Origin: Platycnemis pennipes
Lineage: Eukaryota > Arthropoda > Insecta > Odonata > Platycnemididae
NCBI GenBank assembly: GCA_933228895.1
Contig: OW121848.1
Span: 141,192,615-141,256,614 of the forward strand
Length of the DNA stretch: 64,000 nt
Reading direction: 5' to 3'
In this document: piece by piece, positions 23,150-34,440 of the stretch
Position numbering within the stretch: the stretch's first letter is position 1
Layout: the number at the start of each line of letters is the position of its first letter
Notes under the pieces: generated by a model
The model's input: the letters and a program-made list of their open reading frames with translations, nothing else
Database searches by the model: none
Told to the model about the DNA's origin: nothing
Program-made: the position numbers and the translations under genes

Positions 23150-23495
23150 CCTAAAATGGCGGTCTTGATGACTTCTCGGGACTAGCTGGCCTCACAAATA
23201 TACCTCCTCGTGGGCTCGCTCTGTATCATGTCCGTGTTTGAGGCTAGTTTTCAACATCCATTAGTGATAACCTCCGTCATTGGCCGGTGGCGGCGGAAGC
23301 TGAGTCGAGGCGTGGGGTCCAGACCATTGATTTCCGCTCAGCGGTGCGGTTCCGCTTGCTCGGAGGGGAAGGTCGCTCGATAATTTGGCGTTTAAATTAT
23401 CTCGCAGCTGAGGGCCGCTCAGAAATCGAAAGACAATGTTCGAAACAACGGGCGTGCAGTGACGACGACTCCATTTTGTTGTTTTGTTGATAATT
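23150..23495. other. Moderately GC-rich block, unassigned
   Basis: About 350 bp of near 50% GC with a 67-codon plus-strand frame (23287-23490, rich in Arg and Glu). No domain recognised and no splice sites stand out. Confidence 0.3.
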
Positions 23496-24253
23496 ATAAT
23501 GACGACTTAATTCTATTCTTCCACATTTCCATCCATCTGGAATTTAAATTTTAATAACATAATTGCTATGAAAACCTATCCTGAATGAAGTCAGGTCTAT
23601 TAGTGCTAACAAAAAAAACGAGTCAAAAACAAAAGCGAAAGACACAGAAGCATTTAATTTGAAAAGTCAGTGGCCCAAGTTCTCGTTTCTTCTATTTATA
23701 CCTGAAAATTGAATTGTATATCATGCAATAAATGTGTACGGGCATTTAACTATTTGTAATGTAATTGAATCACCCTTATGCCTAAAAATACTCGTTGTGG
23801 TTTCGTAGCTTTGAACTGTTGCTCTCCTGCTATATTCCTCATGTTTCTATGTGAATGAAAATGTAATGTCCCCCGCTAACAAATCGTACGGCTGTGATCT
23901 ATTTCATTCAAATGAAAATCATAAAAGTAGTTTTCCTTCATAAAATAAGTTTACCTTCACATGAAAATGAAATTTCGCACATTAGATTAATACAGATAAA
24001 TGAATGATTAGATAAATGAAACAAACAGATGAAATTTAGATGTTGCTTTTTTTCATTTAAGGATTTAAGCATGCCTGCACGAAATACTTATGCGTGTTCT
24101 GCATGTCTGTGGGGAAACTTTTTAAATGTTTCAGTGCAATTTGGATGAAAATTAGAACTGGTAATGTGTGTCCCGCAAGGTATTGATAGACATATCTTCT
24201 TAGGTACGCACGTACTATAAGTAAAACTTAATGCATGATTAATGATTACTCAT
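23496..24253. other. AT-rich non-coding stretch, nothing recognised
   Basis: No repeat or exon recognised. Confidence 0.55.
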
Positions 24254-24289
24254 TTCCTGCCACATACCCTCAATGTGGCTTGCAGGGTA
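24254..24289 (+). repeat. LINE 3'-tail fragment
   Basis: TCCTGCCACATACCCTCAAT followed by GTGGCTTGCAGGGTA matches 42048-42081 in order and spacing (CCCTGCCATACACCCTC..CTTGCAGGGTA). Confidence 0.55.
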
Positions 24290-24541
24290 GTCTGTATATT
24301 TAACGTAACCAACCTCATGAGATTTTAGTGAAAAAGGATTTTAGTTTGTTTGAAGAGTGAACCATTACTAATGGAGACACTTCTTATACACACAGAGTAC
24401 ACATGCACGTATAATCAAGAAATATGCATAGGTATATTCTTTGGTGAATGTGTGTATATTTACTGATAGTGTTAATACATCATGTTGCATCATTTATTCA
24501 TGATTAATTTTAGTTCAGTTACTGTACCAAAATAATTTATA
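24290..24541. other. Non-coding, nothing recognised
   Basis: AT-rich sequence between two repeat fragments. Confidence 0.5.
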
Positions 24542-24640
24542 GTTGGTGTGATGGCTATGGCATTGGCCACCCATCCTGAGTCCCAGTTTCGCATCCTATT
24601 AGGGGCATAGATTTTTCATAGGTATACCGGTCCCTTCTGG
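24542..24640 (+). repeat. SINE 5' (tRNA-like) fragment, same family as 39448-39776
   Basis: GTTGGTGTGATGGCTATGGC, ATTGGC.ACCCATCC.GAG and the B-box-like GTTTCGCATCC (24586-24596) align to the head of the full copy. ATTTTTCA..GG..CCG.TCCC also matches what follows the B-box there. Confidence 0.6.
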
Positions 24641-26653
24641 AGCACCATAAATGCATGCATAGCATGCGTAGATTTTCGTATGCTTCTATTTTAATGTTTT
24701 ATTTCTTTAATATTTAGCAATAATTTAATGTATTTAGCGTGATTTACTGAGTAAAGTTGTAAAGAGTTTTCCTGAAACATAGATATTTTTTCGAAGGCTC
24801 GACTTCACCTCCAATATTGAATTTTTACCTTGAAGAAATTTATCTCGGAAAAACAATGTTGGCACAAACACCGACATATTTCATATTTACATGTTGGATT
24901 GCCGCTGCATTGTATAATGGGAAAAATGTTTTTTTTTCCGAGGAAGGAATGTCAAAAATGGCAATATTTCGCGAGTGTACGATATCAGTCAATTAGGGTA
25001 TTAATTGCTTTCAATATTCGCGACTTTCCACCCGGTTTAAACTGTTTTATCCATACTCAAATTACTGTGGTGTTATTATTTTATGCTGACGCCATATTTT
25101 CCAGCAATATCAGAGAGTGATAAAAACTTCGGCAAACTCAACACGGAGGGTGTGCAAGAGAATAAAAATACAGATGGAATATGAGCTACAGAATACAATA
25201 GTCGATTGTACGCTTGCTTTTGCCGGTTCTCAAGTTGAATGAATGCTTCATGGAGCAATATGAACGCAGATGAAACGAAGAGTGGGGACGTTGAGTCAGA
25301 GAGAGGGAGAGGAGAAAAATATTCCCCAACGCCTTCGCTTTAAAGATGTGCCTGAAAGTTGTTTTCGCAGATCTTGGACGCATGCCTGCATTTGAGCCGA
25401 TAACAAATGGGACTCATAAAAACACAGAAAATTCACATCACATTGGTGTTGTTACTCCGTGGAATAGTTGGCTGGCTATATTATATTCTAGACCAAATTC
25501 TCTGTTCACTTGATCATTAAGTTGAATTGTTAGTTGTTACTCCATGAAATGAATACAAATTCTTATCTTCAGTATAAGCGTTCAAAGCTTAAAATTATTA
25601 TCTTATGAGCGTCAAGCTGGATGCCAGTAAAGTTTGTTGGCAAACTCAGTGGCTCTGCCATCGGCGAAACGGTGTAGTTGGCAATGTTGGAGATTGGAAG
25701 GTAGGATTGCCAGAAACATTTTAAAAGGGGTTTTGAGGCAAATTAAGGGAAGCAAGAAACGATTCCAAGAGTCAAGGCTGTCGTGGTAGAATGTTGTGTT
25801 AGCCGATAGGCAAACTCAGGGAACAAACTGCCAAAAACAGGAAAACCTTTTCAGTGCTGAAATTTGGCAGCTATGGTTTTAACCCTTAAGGAAATTATAT
25901 TTATGTGTTCGGCACAGCTCCTCTAGGGTGTAAGTTTTTATTTTTCATCAGTGAGAAGTGTATGGCAGTGGGAGATATACTAAAATGAGATTTGTCAAAT
26001 CATGCCAGCATTTCGTTAAAATCCGTATAATTTGCCGTTGTTATTTGCTTAATGTTCATTGTGTTATTGTCAGTTGTTCATGTATTTTAATCACTATTTA
26101 TAGCACCCACTTTTCCCTTGTGTTAATGAATTTCAGATTGAAATTGATCATTAATATGTTGGGCATCGTAAATCAGAAGTGCTCCAAAGACTAAAGCACT
26201 GCTATTGGATACCTACGGGGAGATGCCCATGAGGGACGCGCTCAAGTATTGAGCGACATTATTTGCAATATGTTGGACTACGGTGACAAACTTAGTGAAT
26301 ACTTTCTGAATTATTTCATACTCACCAGATTGCAACATTTTAGCAACCAATTCATATCGTTATGCACACAAAAACAGCTTTCTCAGTCATTGTTAAACAA
26401 AATTAAACTTAGTTCAAATTCAAAACAGACCCAAAACTTAAAGAGAAGACAGTTTTGTGAACATTAGTCTCGCCATTAGGAAAACCATTGCGTACAAAAA
26501 GGATATATGCCTCCATGAAATATTGGAGGAGTTGTGTGAAGTGTGGAATTATGCAAAAGTTAGAATAAAATGTCTTACTCCGTCAACTTTTTCATTCCAT
26601 TTCAGAAAATGCACGTATCATTAACTGAACAACGTTCAAATCGTAAGAATGGT
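24641..26653. other. Long AT-rich non-coding stretch
   Basis: Short frames of up to 96 codons (24830-25120) have no recognisable domain. No repeat boundary seen. Confidence 0.5.
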
Positions 26654-26711
26654 TTAAAAATACTTGTTTACTACTTTTAACAAAGCGAGCTTTCTCGTCG
26701 AGCAAGCATTC

Positions 26712-27021
26712 GTGGACAAAAAGCAACGGCATTCCAAGGTGGTTTGGTCCATCCTTGGATACGATAGGCCGCTCAAATCACACGAAGACGTGTGGATTGG
26801 CGACAGTAGGTGGCCAACAGTTTTGCACCCCATAAAATGAAAATCATAACTCATATAAAGACGAGCTGTTGCCATCTCTTTCGGTTCATGAAATGCATAA
26901 TTGATGGACATCTCTCGTCGCCAATTCACAGCATCCTCATAGGTGTTCGTATGATTTGAACAGCCTATTGTACCCAAGGATGCACCAATGCCACCTTGAA
27001 TTGCGATTGCTTTTTGTCCAC
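26712..27021. repeat. Large imperfect inverted repeat inside a 138-codon frame
   Basis: Arm 26712-26804 is an inverted, roughly 75-80% identical copy of 26917-27021 (shared words GGACAAAAAGCAA, TTCAAGGTGG, GCATCCTTGG, CAAATCA.ACGAA, ATTGGCGAC), around a 112-bp loop. It lies within a minus-strand open frame, 26654-27070, of 138 codons. The frame's right half reads QKAIAIQGGIGAS..GCSNH, with no family that I recognise. Because one arm is read in the opposite sense, at least half of the frame cannot be ancestral coding sequence. It is probably a decayed foldback element or an inverted duplication of an unknown repeat. Confidence 0.65.
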
Positions 27022-27070
27022 CCCCCTTTGTGCGTTGGTTGACCCACTGTCTGCAACCCGGTGGACACAT

Positions 27071-28377
27071 TCGGAAATTTTAATCTCAATCGCGAGAACT
27101 TTTCAATATCCTTTCAAATACCATGTTCTAGAAAGTGTCAAATTACCACCGAAGAGTCGGTGAATCTCTGCTAATTGTCCTTTCTTCTCGATGCATCACC
27201 AAAGGTGGCTTTCGCAAGTAAGGTACTCAAAATGCGATCATTCTTGCTCCTCGCATCCTTCCTGTCATAAACCCTGGTATATTGTCATGGAAGCAATATC
27301 GTTCTCTCCTCTTCATCTCCCTTGTTCCTGGTCCGCCACTTGGGGGTGACTTCCTGCCAACCCCACTTATGTAACTCTGCGGAGGTGACGGTGCCAACGA
27401 TTCCATTTGACGAGGCCTATCCTCTCTCCCTCTCTCTTCTCCGCTTCCTCAATAACCCTTCCCTGCCCTGGAGGCCTTATGACAGAATATCTAACCCCTC
27501 CACTATCTCCTCCAGGGCACACTCTGGATACGAGAGTCCTCGGAGGAGGTCCTCCGTCATGTTACACGCTAAAATGTCAACCTCCTTGTTCTCTCAGCGC
27601 GAAATGATTTCGGTTCAATTTTGGGAACCACGTCTGCAATTCAAACCTTTACATCTAAAACCTAAAGCTTTATTTTCCAAATTTCGTCTATATCCTTGCT
27701 CTGCATTGATAAAAATACTAAGTATTTGTCGAACAATGAGTTTCATTCGTGCCAAACATTTGGAGGAAAAAATACGGAAAAATTTATGCTAATTTTTAGG
27801 GGGCCTCAACTTTAATTAGGCTTGTCGAGAGAAAATGAACTACCCATTATTTTACTGTCGGTGGTGGCGGAGCAGCCGAAAATGGTGTTTTAGGCCTGTT
27901 TGCATTGTAAATTCGTAGAGCACTAAGTTTTGGGCCACTTTAATCAAGAATTGGTGTAAGAAAATTCGAAACGAAAATAGCGTTGGGATTCCCCATTTAA
28001 TGTTCCATCCAACAGACTAAGTGATGGGCATGAAGTTCTCTCCCGATTCCTCCAAAAAGGCTCTACCATGCCGTAATTTGATCCTGAATCATTGAAATGG
28101 GAGTCCAAAACTCTTGTTACCATAACAACCATTCCCAATTTTAACTTCTGTTTCTCTTCTCTGCAATTTGTTTTTTGAAGAATTCTTGAAGCCAAGCCAA
28201 GAGAATTTCAACACATTCTTGCAGCATATCTTAGATCGTGAATTTGTCGCCCGTACTTCGTATCTCTTTCCGCGCTTTCTCTTCCACACCGATACTTCGT
28301 ATCTGTTTCCACGCTTGTTTGTACTGAAAGTGCACTGTTGGCAGAAGCATTGGCTTGAGGATGATACCCATTTTGGG
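27071..28377. other. Non-coding; moderately GC-rich at 27300-27600
   Basis: The 156-codon plus-strand frame at 27322-27792 covers a C/T-rich patch and has no recognisable domain. A short duplicated word, TACTTCGTATCTSTTTCC, occurs at about 28256 and 28292. Confidence 0.4.
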
Positions 28378-28540
28378 CTATATTTTCTTGTGTAGATTTG
28401 TATTAAGGCTGAAACCTTTTTTCTCTTGGAATAGTGTGCCTTTCAAACGTGCATCAAAGCGGCTGATGTACACCTTCGCCGGATGTGTTGCTACTTGCCA
28501 ATCTTGATCCAACCCTCTGTTGTGGCTTGTAAACACTCAT
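28378..28540 (-). pseudogene. Duplicated 53-codon frame, copy A (frameshifted)
   Basis: Reads on the minus strand from ATG at 28540 to TAG at 28378-28380. It begins MSVYKPQQ; one extra base then shifts the frame, after which it continues as GLDQDWQVATHPAKV.ISRFDAR.KGTLFQEKK and ends HKKI-stop. Copy B at 37251-37412 has the same start, the same stop and no frameshift. Similarity ends soon after the stop and just before the ATG. The protein is not recognised. It lies next to the PLE remains but shows no PLE motif. It may be a piece of another mobile-element protein. Confidence 0.5.
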
Positions 28541-28639
28541 GTTTGATGCTTAACGTTTACAAGAAAAATAAATAATGTATTTCTCATAGTCAGCTTTTAA
28601 ATATTCTACAAATGATGCAAAAGAATTTTTCGAGATTTT

Positions 28640-29628
28640 GCCGCGTGAGATGCTGGCAATGTTGCTCAGTATTTATATCATGTTGTAGTAGTGGAATTGA
28701 GAGGGAAAACTGGTACGGAGGGGAATTTTTATTGATGACTGGGTCCCATGTGTGGCTGATTTTGAGACTAATATCCCTATAGGAATTTTCTTTCTTATCT
28801 CAATGGCCTCACGAATCAGCCGGCGTTTGAATCTTTGCGATTATTCTGGTTCTTCCAAAGTCAGTAGATTCATGGAGTCCGTATGTTCCGCAACTGCTGG
28901 CCTTGATGTTTGCCCCATTCGGATTGCCCGTTTGGTGTTCTTCTAGTCGAGTTTTGACGGAACACCCATTCTCACCAATATATCTTTTTCAGCAAGTTCC
29001 GCAGGGGATTTCGTACACTTGTTCTACTTGAAGAGGAGTTCAGTCCTCCACGCTTCCAAGATAATTTTTGACCTGAGAATGAGGTTTGAAAATGTCTATT
29101 TATTTGTGATACTCTTTATGAAAGGTAAAAGACCTTCTTCTGGGCGGCGTCTGTTTCTCCATTTTACGTAGCCTTCATTTGCGATGGGTTGTCAACATTT
29201 TTAATATTTTTTTTTAATTTCGGGATATCGCTCCGTCGTTGTACCCAATTAGGCGAAAAATGGCTCTCAATTTTTTTTCCTGCTGAAAAGTTTGTCTTGC
29301 TTCTCCGGATGAACCTTTGAATTAAGGTACTCATGACAGTGTTTATCTGAACCGGAACCGGACTGGCGGGGAGGTACCAGCTGGTCGACGTTGGCTTCCT
29401 ATACACTTGGTGGCTCAAGTTTACATCATCTTTTTTCTAGACAAAGACGTCTAAAAATGGGAGCTTTTACTCTTTTTCTACTCTCATGTTGAACTGGATA
29501 CGTTTATGCCTTTTAAATGGTGGTAAAACTCTTCTAGTTTTTTTCGACCATACGCCCAAATGATAAACGTTTCGTCAATATATCTTAACCAGATAGATCT
29601 TGGATATCTAGATGCGTGCAAAAGTATC
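28640..29628 (-). pseudogene. Penelope-like retroelement remnant: RT C-terminus plus GIY-YIG endonuclease
   Basis: PLEs encode a reverse transcriptase joined to a GIY-YIG endonuclease. Reading down the minus strand I see, in order: WLRYIDETFIIW (about 29592-29557), the RT catalytic box with Asp-Glu where Asp-Asp is usual; KLPFLDV (about 29465-29445); VYRKPTSTSWYL (about 29402-29365), the conserved PLE motif after the RT core; the linker VYEIPCGTC (about 29020-28993); then KRYIGENG (about 28990-28966) and TRLEEHQ, the GIY-YIG core; and AVAEHTDSMN with REAIEIRK (to about 28760). Several stops and frameshifts interrupt it: a TGA after CGTC, one shift after EEHQ and a TAA after LEEPE. The fingers, palm start and N-terminus are missing upstream of 29628, as in 5'-truncated copies. 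It is certainly inactive. The lower boundary is approximate. Confidence 0.85.
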
Positions 29629-29737
29629 TCACAATATAATTAGGTAGTACAAACACCGATGCAGTAAGTTTTTTCTTTAATACAATTTATTTACTGTACA
29701 AGCTCAACACAAGTCTCTGCGTTCTGCGATTATGTCC

Positions 29738-30350
29738 CTATCGAGGAAAGTATATCACTCTCTGTAAGGAAGTAATGGATGAAATAATTTTTCCGCACTT
29801 GATACTAGGAGTTTTTTTTAGTCCAATCTCTCCTGTCTTCCCGTTTTTCATCGAACTTTGGCCTTTTGCGCATAGCCACAGGTATAAAGCTAAATACCTT
29901 AGGGATTGGAAGAGATAAGCTTTTAACGTTAAGATAAAAATAGCAGGAGCGCTACAAATGATTGCTGTCATTTTTTCCCCGAGTCGTAAGTGTCTGCCTG
30001 GGGGGCACTCGAGGAAGATATCAACGCCGACTCTTGAGCCGCCATTATCTGGATCATTCCGGAGAGAATCGTTGTCGGCGTGGAGTATCTTCCCTCCGGT
30101 AAATGATGGCCCTTTTATCGATAACTCAATTGAAATTCAGGATTCAATCAGTCGACCATCGTCAAACTTCACCGTGAGTGCGCGCATATTTTTAGCGCTA
30201 GAGCTGCCCCAGATTGTGCTCGGTAGTATACCGTGGGTTAACGTGATACCCAGGGCTTCACGTGGCGCTGTAAATTTTTCTATCGCGTTACATCACGAGG
30301 GGCTATCCCCAGGCCGGCAAAAATCCTCGGCTTCTCATCTCTTTTAACAT
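29738..30350 (-). other. Unassigned block with long near-open frame on both strands
   Basis: On the minus strand one frame runs from about 30345 to a stop at 29738, broken by only two stops. The middle reads GGKILHADNDSLRNDPDNGG..VGVDIFLECPPG, which looks protein-like but matches no family I know. The plus strand is open for 129 codons at 29958-30347. GC is higher than in the flanks between about 29980 and 30340. No ATG or splice sites fix either reading. It could be an exon, a repeat-derived pseudogene or chance. Confidence 0.25.
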
Positions 30351-30805
30351 TGTAGAACGAACTTTTTTTATAAACTATGGAAAAATGGTTGAATGATTTC
30401 CATCAGACCTCACGTTCAATGATATTGTTTTATTTTCACGATGAAAGAGTCAACTAATTTATCATTTTCACTCTATATTTAACGAATTCGCCTATGGTTT
30501 CATCACGGAACTGTCGTTATCATGTCATGCCAAACCGATTTTGTGTTCACAGCATGGTCGGAGTTGCTACAGTATTTCTGAAAAAAAGTACCTGATTTTT
30601 TAGTGCAAACTTTTTTTGAGTAAATAAAGCAAATTTCCAAGGCGATGATTTGTTAAATTCTGCCTCATAGTGGGTATCGCCTCTTCGTTATTTTTGTGTA
30701 AGATAACAGTTTTACCATAATTCTATTCGGTGTCTCATTGAAAAATTAATTAAAAGTAAAAAAAACTGAATTTCAATCAGGAAGGTGTTTACAAAATATT
30801 AATTC
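30351..30805. other. AT-rich non-coding, nothing recognised
   Basis: No repeat or exon recognised. Confidence 0.55.
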
Positions 30806-31009
30806 ATGGATGAGATTGTTGAGAAAACAACCAATCAAAGCGGAACAACAGTAGGAAGCAGCGAAACTGTTAAACAGCGAACAGAATATATGAAAGCAGC
30901 GAAAATCGTTATATCTCATTCTGACCTGGAGACGCTGAAGGAATTTCTGGCGGAAGTATTGTCTTACACAAAAAATACGCGGCGAAACCAGTCAAAATGC
31001 AACATTTAA
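30806..31009 (+). CDS. Possible small ORF, 67 codons, unknown
   Basis: It has an ATG start, a normal amino-acid mix and no low complexity: MDEIVEKTTNQSG at the start, then a charged, helix-prone part (SHSDLETLKEFLAEVLSY) and a basic end (TKNTRRNQSK). It is acidic to neutral in the first half. It lies in AT-rich DNA where a 67-codon frame is not rare. No family is recognised, no splice sites or poly(A) signal assign it to a gene, and there is no neighbour to support it. Confidence 0.18.
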   Translation: MDEIVEKTTNQSGTTVGSSETVKQRTEYMKAAKIVISHSDLETLKEFLAEVLSYTKNTRRNQSKCNI

Positions 31010-31900
31010 AAAAGGATTCTTTCACCATCAAAAACACAACAAGTTATAATTTGATAATCAGATGTATTTTAACGTGAAACATCTTCAAGGTTGTATTGGG
31101 GTTTGTGCACATTTCGGGGTTTGTGCTTTTCGAAGATTTATTTCATGTTTCCCACAGTCAAGAGTTTCACACCTCGAGAAAGTCGAAGTTATGGTTTCTT
31201 TGTTAAGATTCGTCTCTTGTTACCGTTTTGATTGCTTCTTTTCTACCGAGTTTGAACGTATTCCTTATCATGGGACACTTCCAGGGGAAAACCAGGAGAG
31301 GAATTGGTTTTTTTCGTTTTTTTTGCTAAAAAGCAAGGGAGGAAAAAAATCTGTCGTGACTTTTGGCTTTGTTAGACTTCTTCTATACCGTATTTATGGA
31401 AACGCGTGCAACAAAGAGAGGAAATATTCCTTGAAGCAGCATCGCAGGCATTGTATCGTATCTCCTCTATGGCAGAAAAATTCTTTGTAGATATGTCTGG
31501 TGTGATAATAGAAACGGATATCGCGAAATTCGGTTGGAAGAATGAGGAGAGAAACGTGGGCAATCATTCATGAGGAAGATGTTGGCAGTCCCTCAACCAT
31601 CTCTCACCAGAGCACGCTGAAGTCGAAGATAAGTTTTGGAAAGGGTTTTCTTTCACTCCGAAAAATCTTTTCCGATTTATTCTTACTCTCAGACCACGTC
31701 ACTGCCTTCCGTCTCCAGTCCGAATTACTGAAACTCTCTTCTAGGGCACACGAAAGGTTTAAGGGTTTAAGAGCGCAACGCGCTCCTCTCAAAAACTGCA
31801 GCTCGAACGCTCAACTCGCTCATAAAAAGGAGGGAAGGCGGGTGGCGCCATTGGAAATTCTGTTTGCTCCAGTGAGTACACCTTGCCACTCACTTGTTTG
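31010..31900. other. Non-coding, nothing recognised
   Basis: Frames of 142 codons (31062-31490) and 129 codons (31542-31931) are present without recognisable domains; the second runs into the GC island. Confidence 0.4.
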
Positions 31901-33715
31901 GAGTTGGGTGGGCGAGCTGCGGGAAGGTTAGGGAGAGCGAGTCTTGGAAGGGTGAAGGAAAAGGGTTCCGAGGGGCGGAGGAGGGGGTAGGGAATCGAGC
32001 GAGGGAGGAGGCAAATGGACGTGAGCAGAAAAAAGGGTCAGCGATGTGAGAGGGAAAAAGGGGGGGCGACGAGTGGAAGGAAACGGCCCTGGGGCCTCTC
32101 CCCATCTCGGACGAGGGAGTGTGTAAGAGGATAAGGGGAGTGGTTGAGTGTGTGAGGCAGCGAGAGGGTTGATGGGGGCGTGGTGAGGAATTTTGGCTCG
32201 AGGGGGGACTGGGTGGGTGGCGCGGTGAGGGGGAGGGAAGGAGAGGAAAGTGGGAAGCAAATCTCAAGGAACCCAAAGGGGTTTGGCTGGGGCGCTCTGC
32301 GCGTGGCACGGTTAACAGAGTTGCAATGCCTGTCTATCTCTCACTCTCTCCGTCTCCGGAAAAAGCGGGCGAGTTGCTGAGTGTTGTGTGCCGGTGGAAG
32401 GAGTTGAGGCTGGGGGCGAAAAAATCGCGTGGGTTCCTTTGGGGTGCGGGGGAAGAGGGAGAGGGGCGGGGGGAGGTCTTGACTGGCACTCTCTCGCTTA
32501 ATTCCGGCCCCGAGGATTTTAAGGGAAGGCCCACGTTGCGTTCGAAGGCTCCTGGGGCTGGGAGAAGGGTGAGAGAGCAGAGGCTCGAGTCGGGAGGGAG
32601 AAGAAGATGCGTCGGAGAGATGAAAGGTTTAGTAGGAATGTGGAGGAAAGGCGAGAGTGAGGGGGGGAGGAGGACTTTTGCTCCTAACACCGCCGCTACT
32701 AAAAGAGTTGCGGGTAATTAGCCTGCCTTCCCTCCGTCCCATCCACCCCCTCCCCGGCGGCACCCCATCCACCCTCGTCGCACACACCACACCCTTTTCC
32801 CCGGACCCTGGAGGCTGGAATCTGCCCCGGCCGGGCCTCTACGCGCCGAGCAGGAAAATCGAGTCGTTCCAAAGCGAAGATGTGGGAGAAACAGTTTCGG
32901 AGTGGGGAGGGATGAATCGCTCTCATTCATTCCTTCCACCTCTCCCGCTCTCACTCCATCATCTTTCCCACCCCCCAAAAAAAAGAAACCAAATTTGAGA
33001 AAAAATACGAAACCCTTTTTTTTTCTCTCCCACCTATCTCATCCATCCCCTCCTCCCCCGTGCACACACCTCAGGGCCCTTTTCAGAGCACCTCCGTTAT
33101 TATCATTTTTTTCAATCGGCTCTGAGGAAACAATGCCCGCTTCCTCTCGCCACACCCCGCTGCCGATAAATCCTTCCGGTCGAAAACGCGAGGAAAATGT
33201 ATAAAAAGGTTCGCTCCCTTTCCTTCTTCCCCCACACCCTTTTTCACCACTCGCCAATTCCCCTTCCCACAACCCTGTGATATCCTCCCTCCCTACGTTC
33301 AACAACGCATTCCTCCCCGACGCGCATATTGAAACGAGGATTCGAAAGAGGGAAGAGAAACCGAAAAACAAGCGTTATTGCCGCCATTTCGCATCGCGCG
33401 ACGATTTTCTCTCTCCCCCCTGGGAACCTGGTAGGGCTAACCTAGTAGTACAAGGTGATCATATACAAGAGGACTGGAGGGAGGACTGGGCGGATGGGGG
33501 CGTAGGGGTTTGCTGGGCGAAGGGGGAGATGGAGGGTAACGGGGTGCGTGCGGGGGCGATGGGATTGGGGGGAGAGAGTTGGCGAGAAAGGTGAGAGAGA
33601 CGATGGCGCAAGGGCTCTGAGGAAGGGATCGAAGGAGTAAGAGGGTGGGGGGGGACGTGTGGGCGGGGTACATTTCACCCTTCTCCTCCACCCTCCTGCC
33701 TCGTGAAGTTTCGTG
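31900..33715. other. Largest GC/CpG island, with three strand switches
   Basis: The plus strand is purine-rich at 31920-32690, pyrimidine-rich at 32700-33300, purine-rich at 33460-33660, then pyrimidine-rich to about 33710. CpG is common. More than ten frames of 75-139 codons occur on both strands, all Pro/Ser/Arg/Gly-rich. This is the best candidate in the window for a promoter or regulatory island, but I see no convincing TATA/Inr pair or first exon. TATAAAA at 33200-33206 could be a TATA element on the plus strand. Confidence 0.5.
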
Positions 33716-33949
33716 CTGAGACATTTCGATGCCGACGCAAATGCATTTGCGAAGTCTGGGCCGTTCAAACATATTATCTCGAAGCCACTTTTTATTATCG
33801 AGCCTAAGATAATTTCCTGATGGTTTCTCACCGTTCACCACCAGTTTTGTCTGGGTTTTCTCGCACCATGGTCCTTGAAAATAATATCAAATTGGTTTCT
33901 CTTTAGAAATTCAGAAGGCTAACCTCTCTTGAAATTTAGTGGAAGTTAT

Positions 33950-34440
33950 GTTTTCACGATAGTTCTACCTTGGATATCCTCACCATTCTTATTTATGAAA
34001 TCAAAGTGTGCCGTCATGTCCGCTGATGGTGGGCCGACCTGATGGCTTCTTTTCTTCCAGGTGTTGTGCGAGGGGTTTTTATCAATGCAAAGTGGCGTGG
34101 GGGGTTTGCGTAAAAGAAAATGCGAAGATGGAACGGGAAAGGAGGAGATTGGAAATAATAGAGAGGAACCGGGCGTCCTCCTCTTTCTCCAGCGAATCCT
34201 CTCTTCTCCGAGGGCCAGGGTTAGAGCGGAGGGCACGGGGTGGGACGTAGGAGTTGGGGGAGGCATGGAGGGGGAGAGGGAGGGGTGGGCGTTCGTTCCC
34301 GGGTAACCCGGCGGTTTCCATAGCAACGCCCGGTCCATCATCGAGGTGCTTGCTGTCCTTCTCTCTCTCTCTTCCGTCTCACCTCTCTCCTTATTCTCCA
34401 CTTTACTTCCTTCGACTCGTATCCCAACATATCTAACTGT
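33950..34440. other. GC island, purine then pyrimidine
   Basis: 34120-34300 is G/A-rich on plus and 34355-34440 is C/T-rich, including a CTCTCTCTCTCT run near 34360. No domain is seen in the overlapping frames. Confidence 0.45.

Noticed and set aside
26980..27030. Similarity of KAIAIQGGIGAS to the start of prephenate dehydratase
   Set aside because: Only a few residues agree, the rest of the frame does not fit, and the segment belongs to an inverted DNA repeat.
28480..28520. Hammerhead ribozyme near the PLE (CTGATGT..GCCGGA)
   Set aside because: The core needs CTGATGA, a helix II and GAAA. These are not all present on either strand, and other CTGATGA hits (11091, 21274, 44506 minus) also lack GAAA at the right place.
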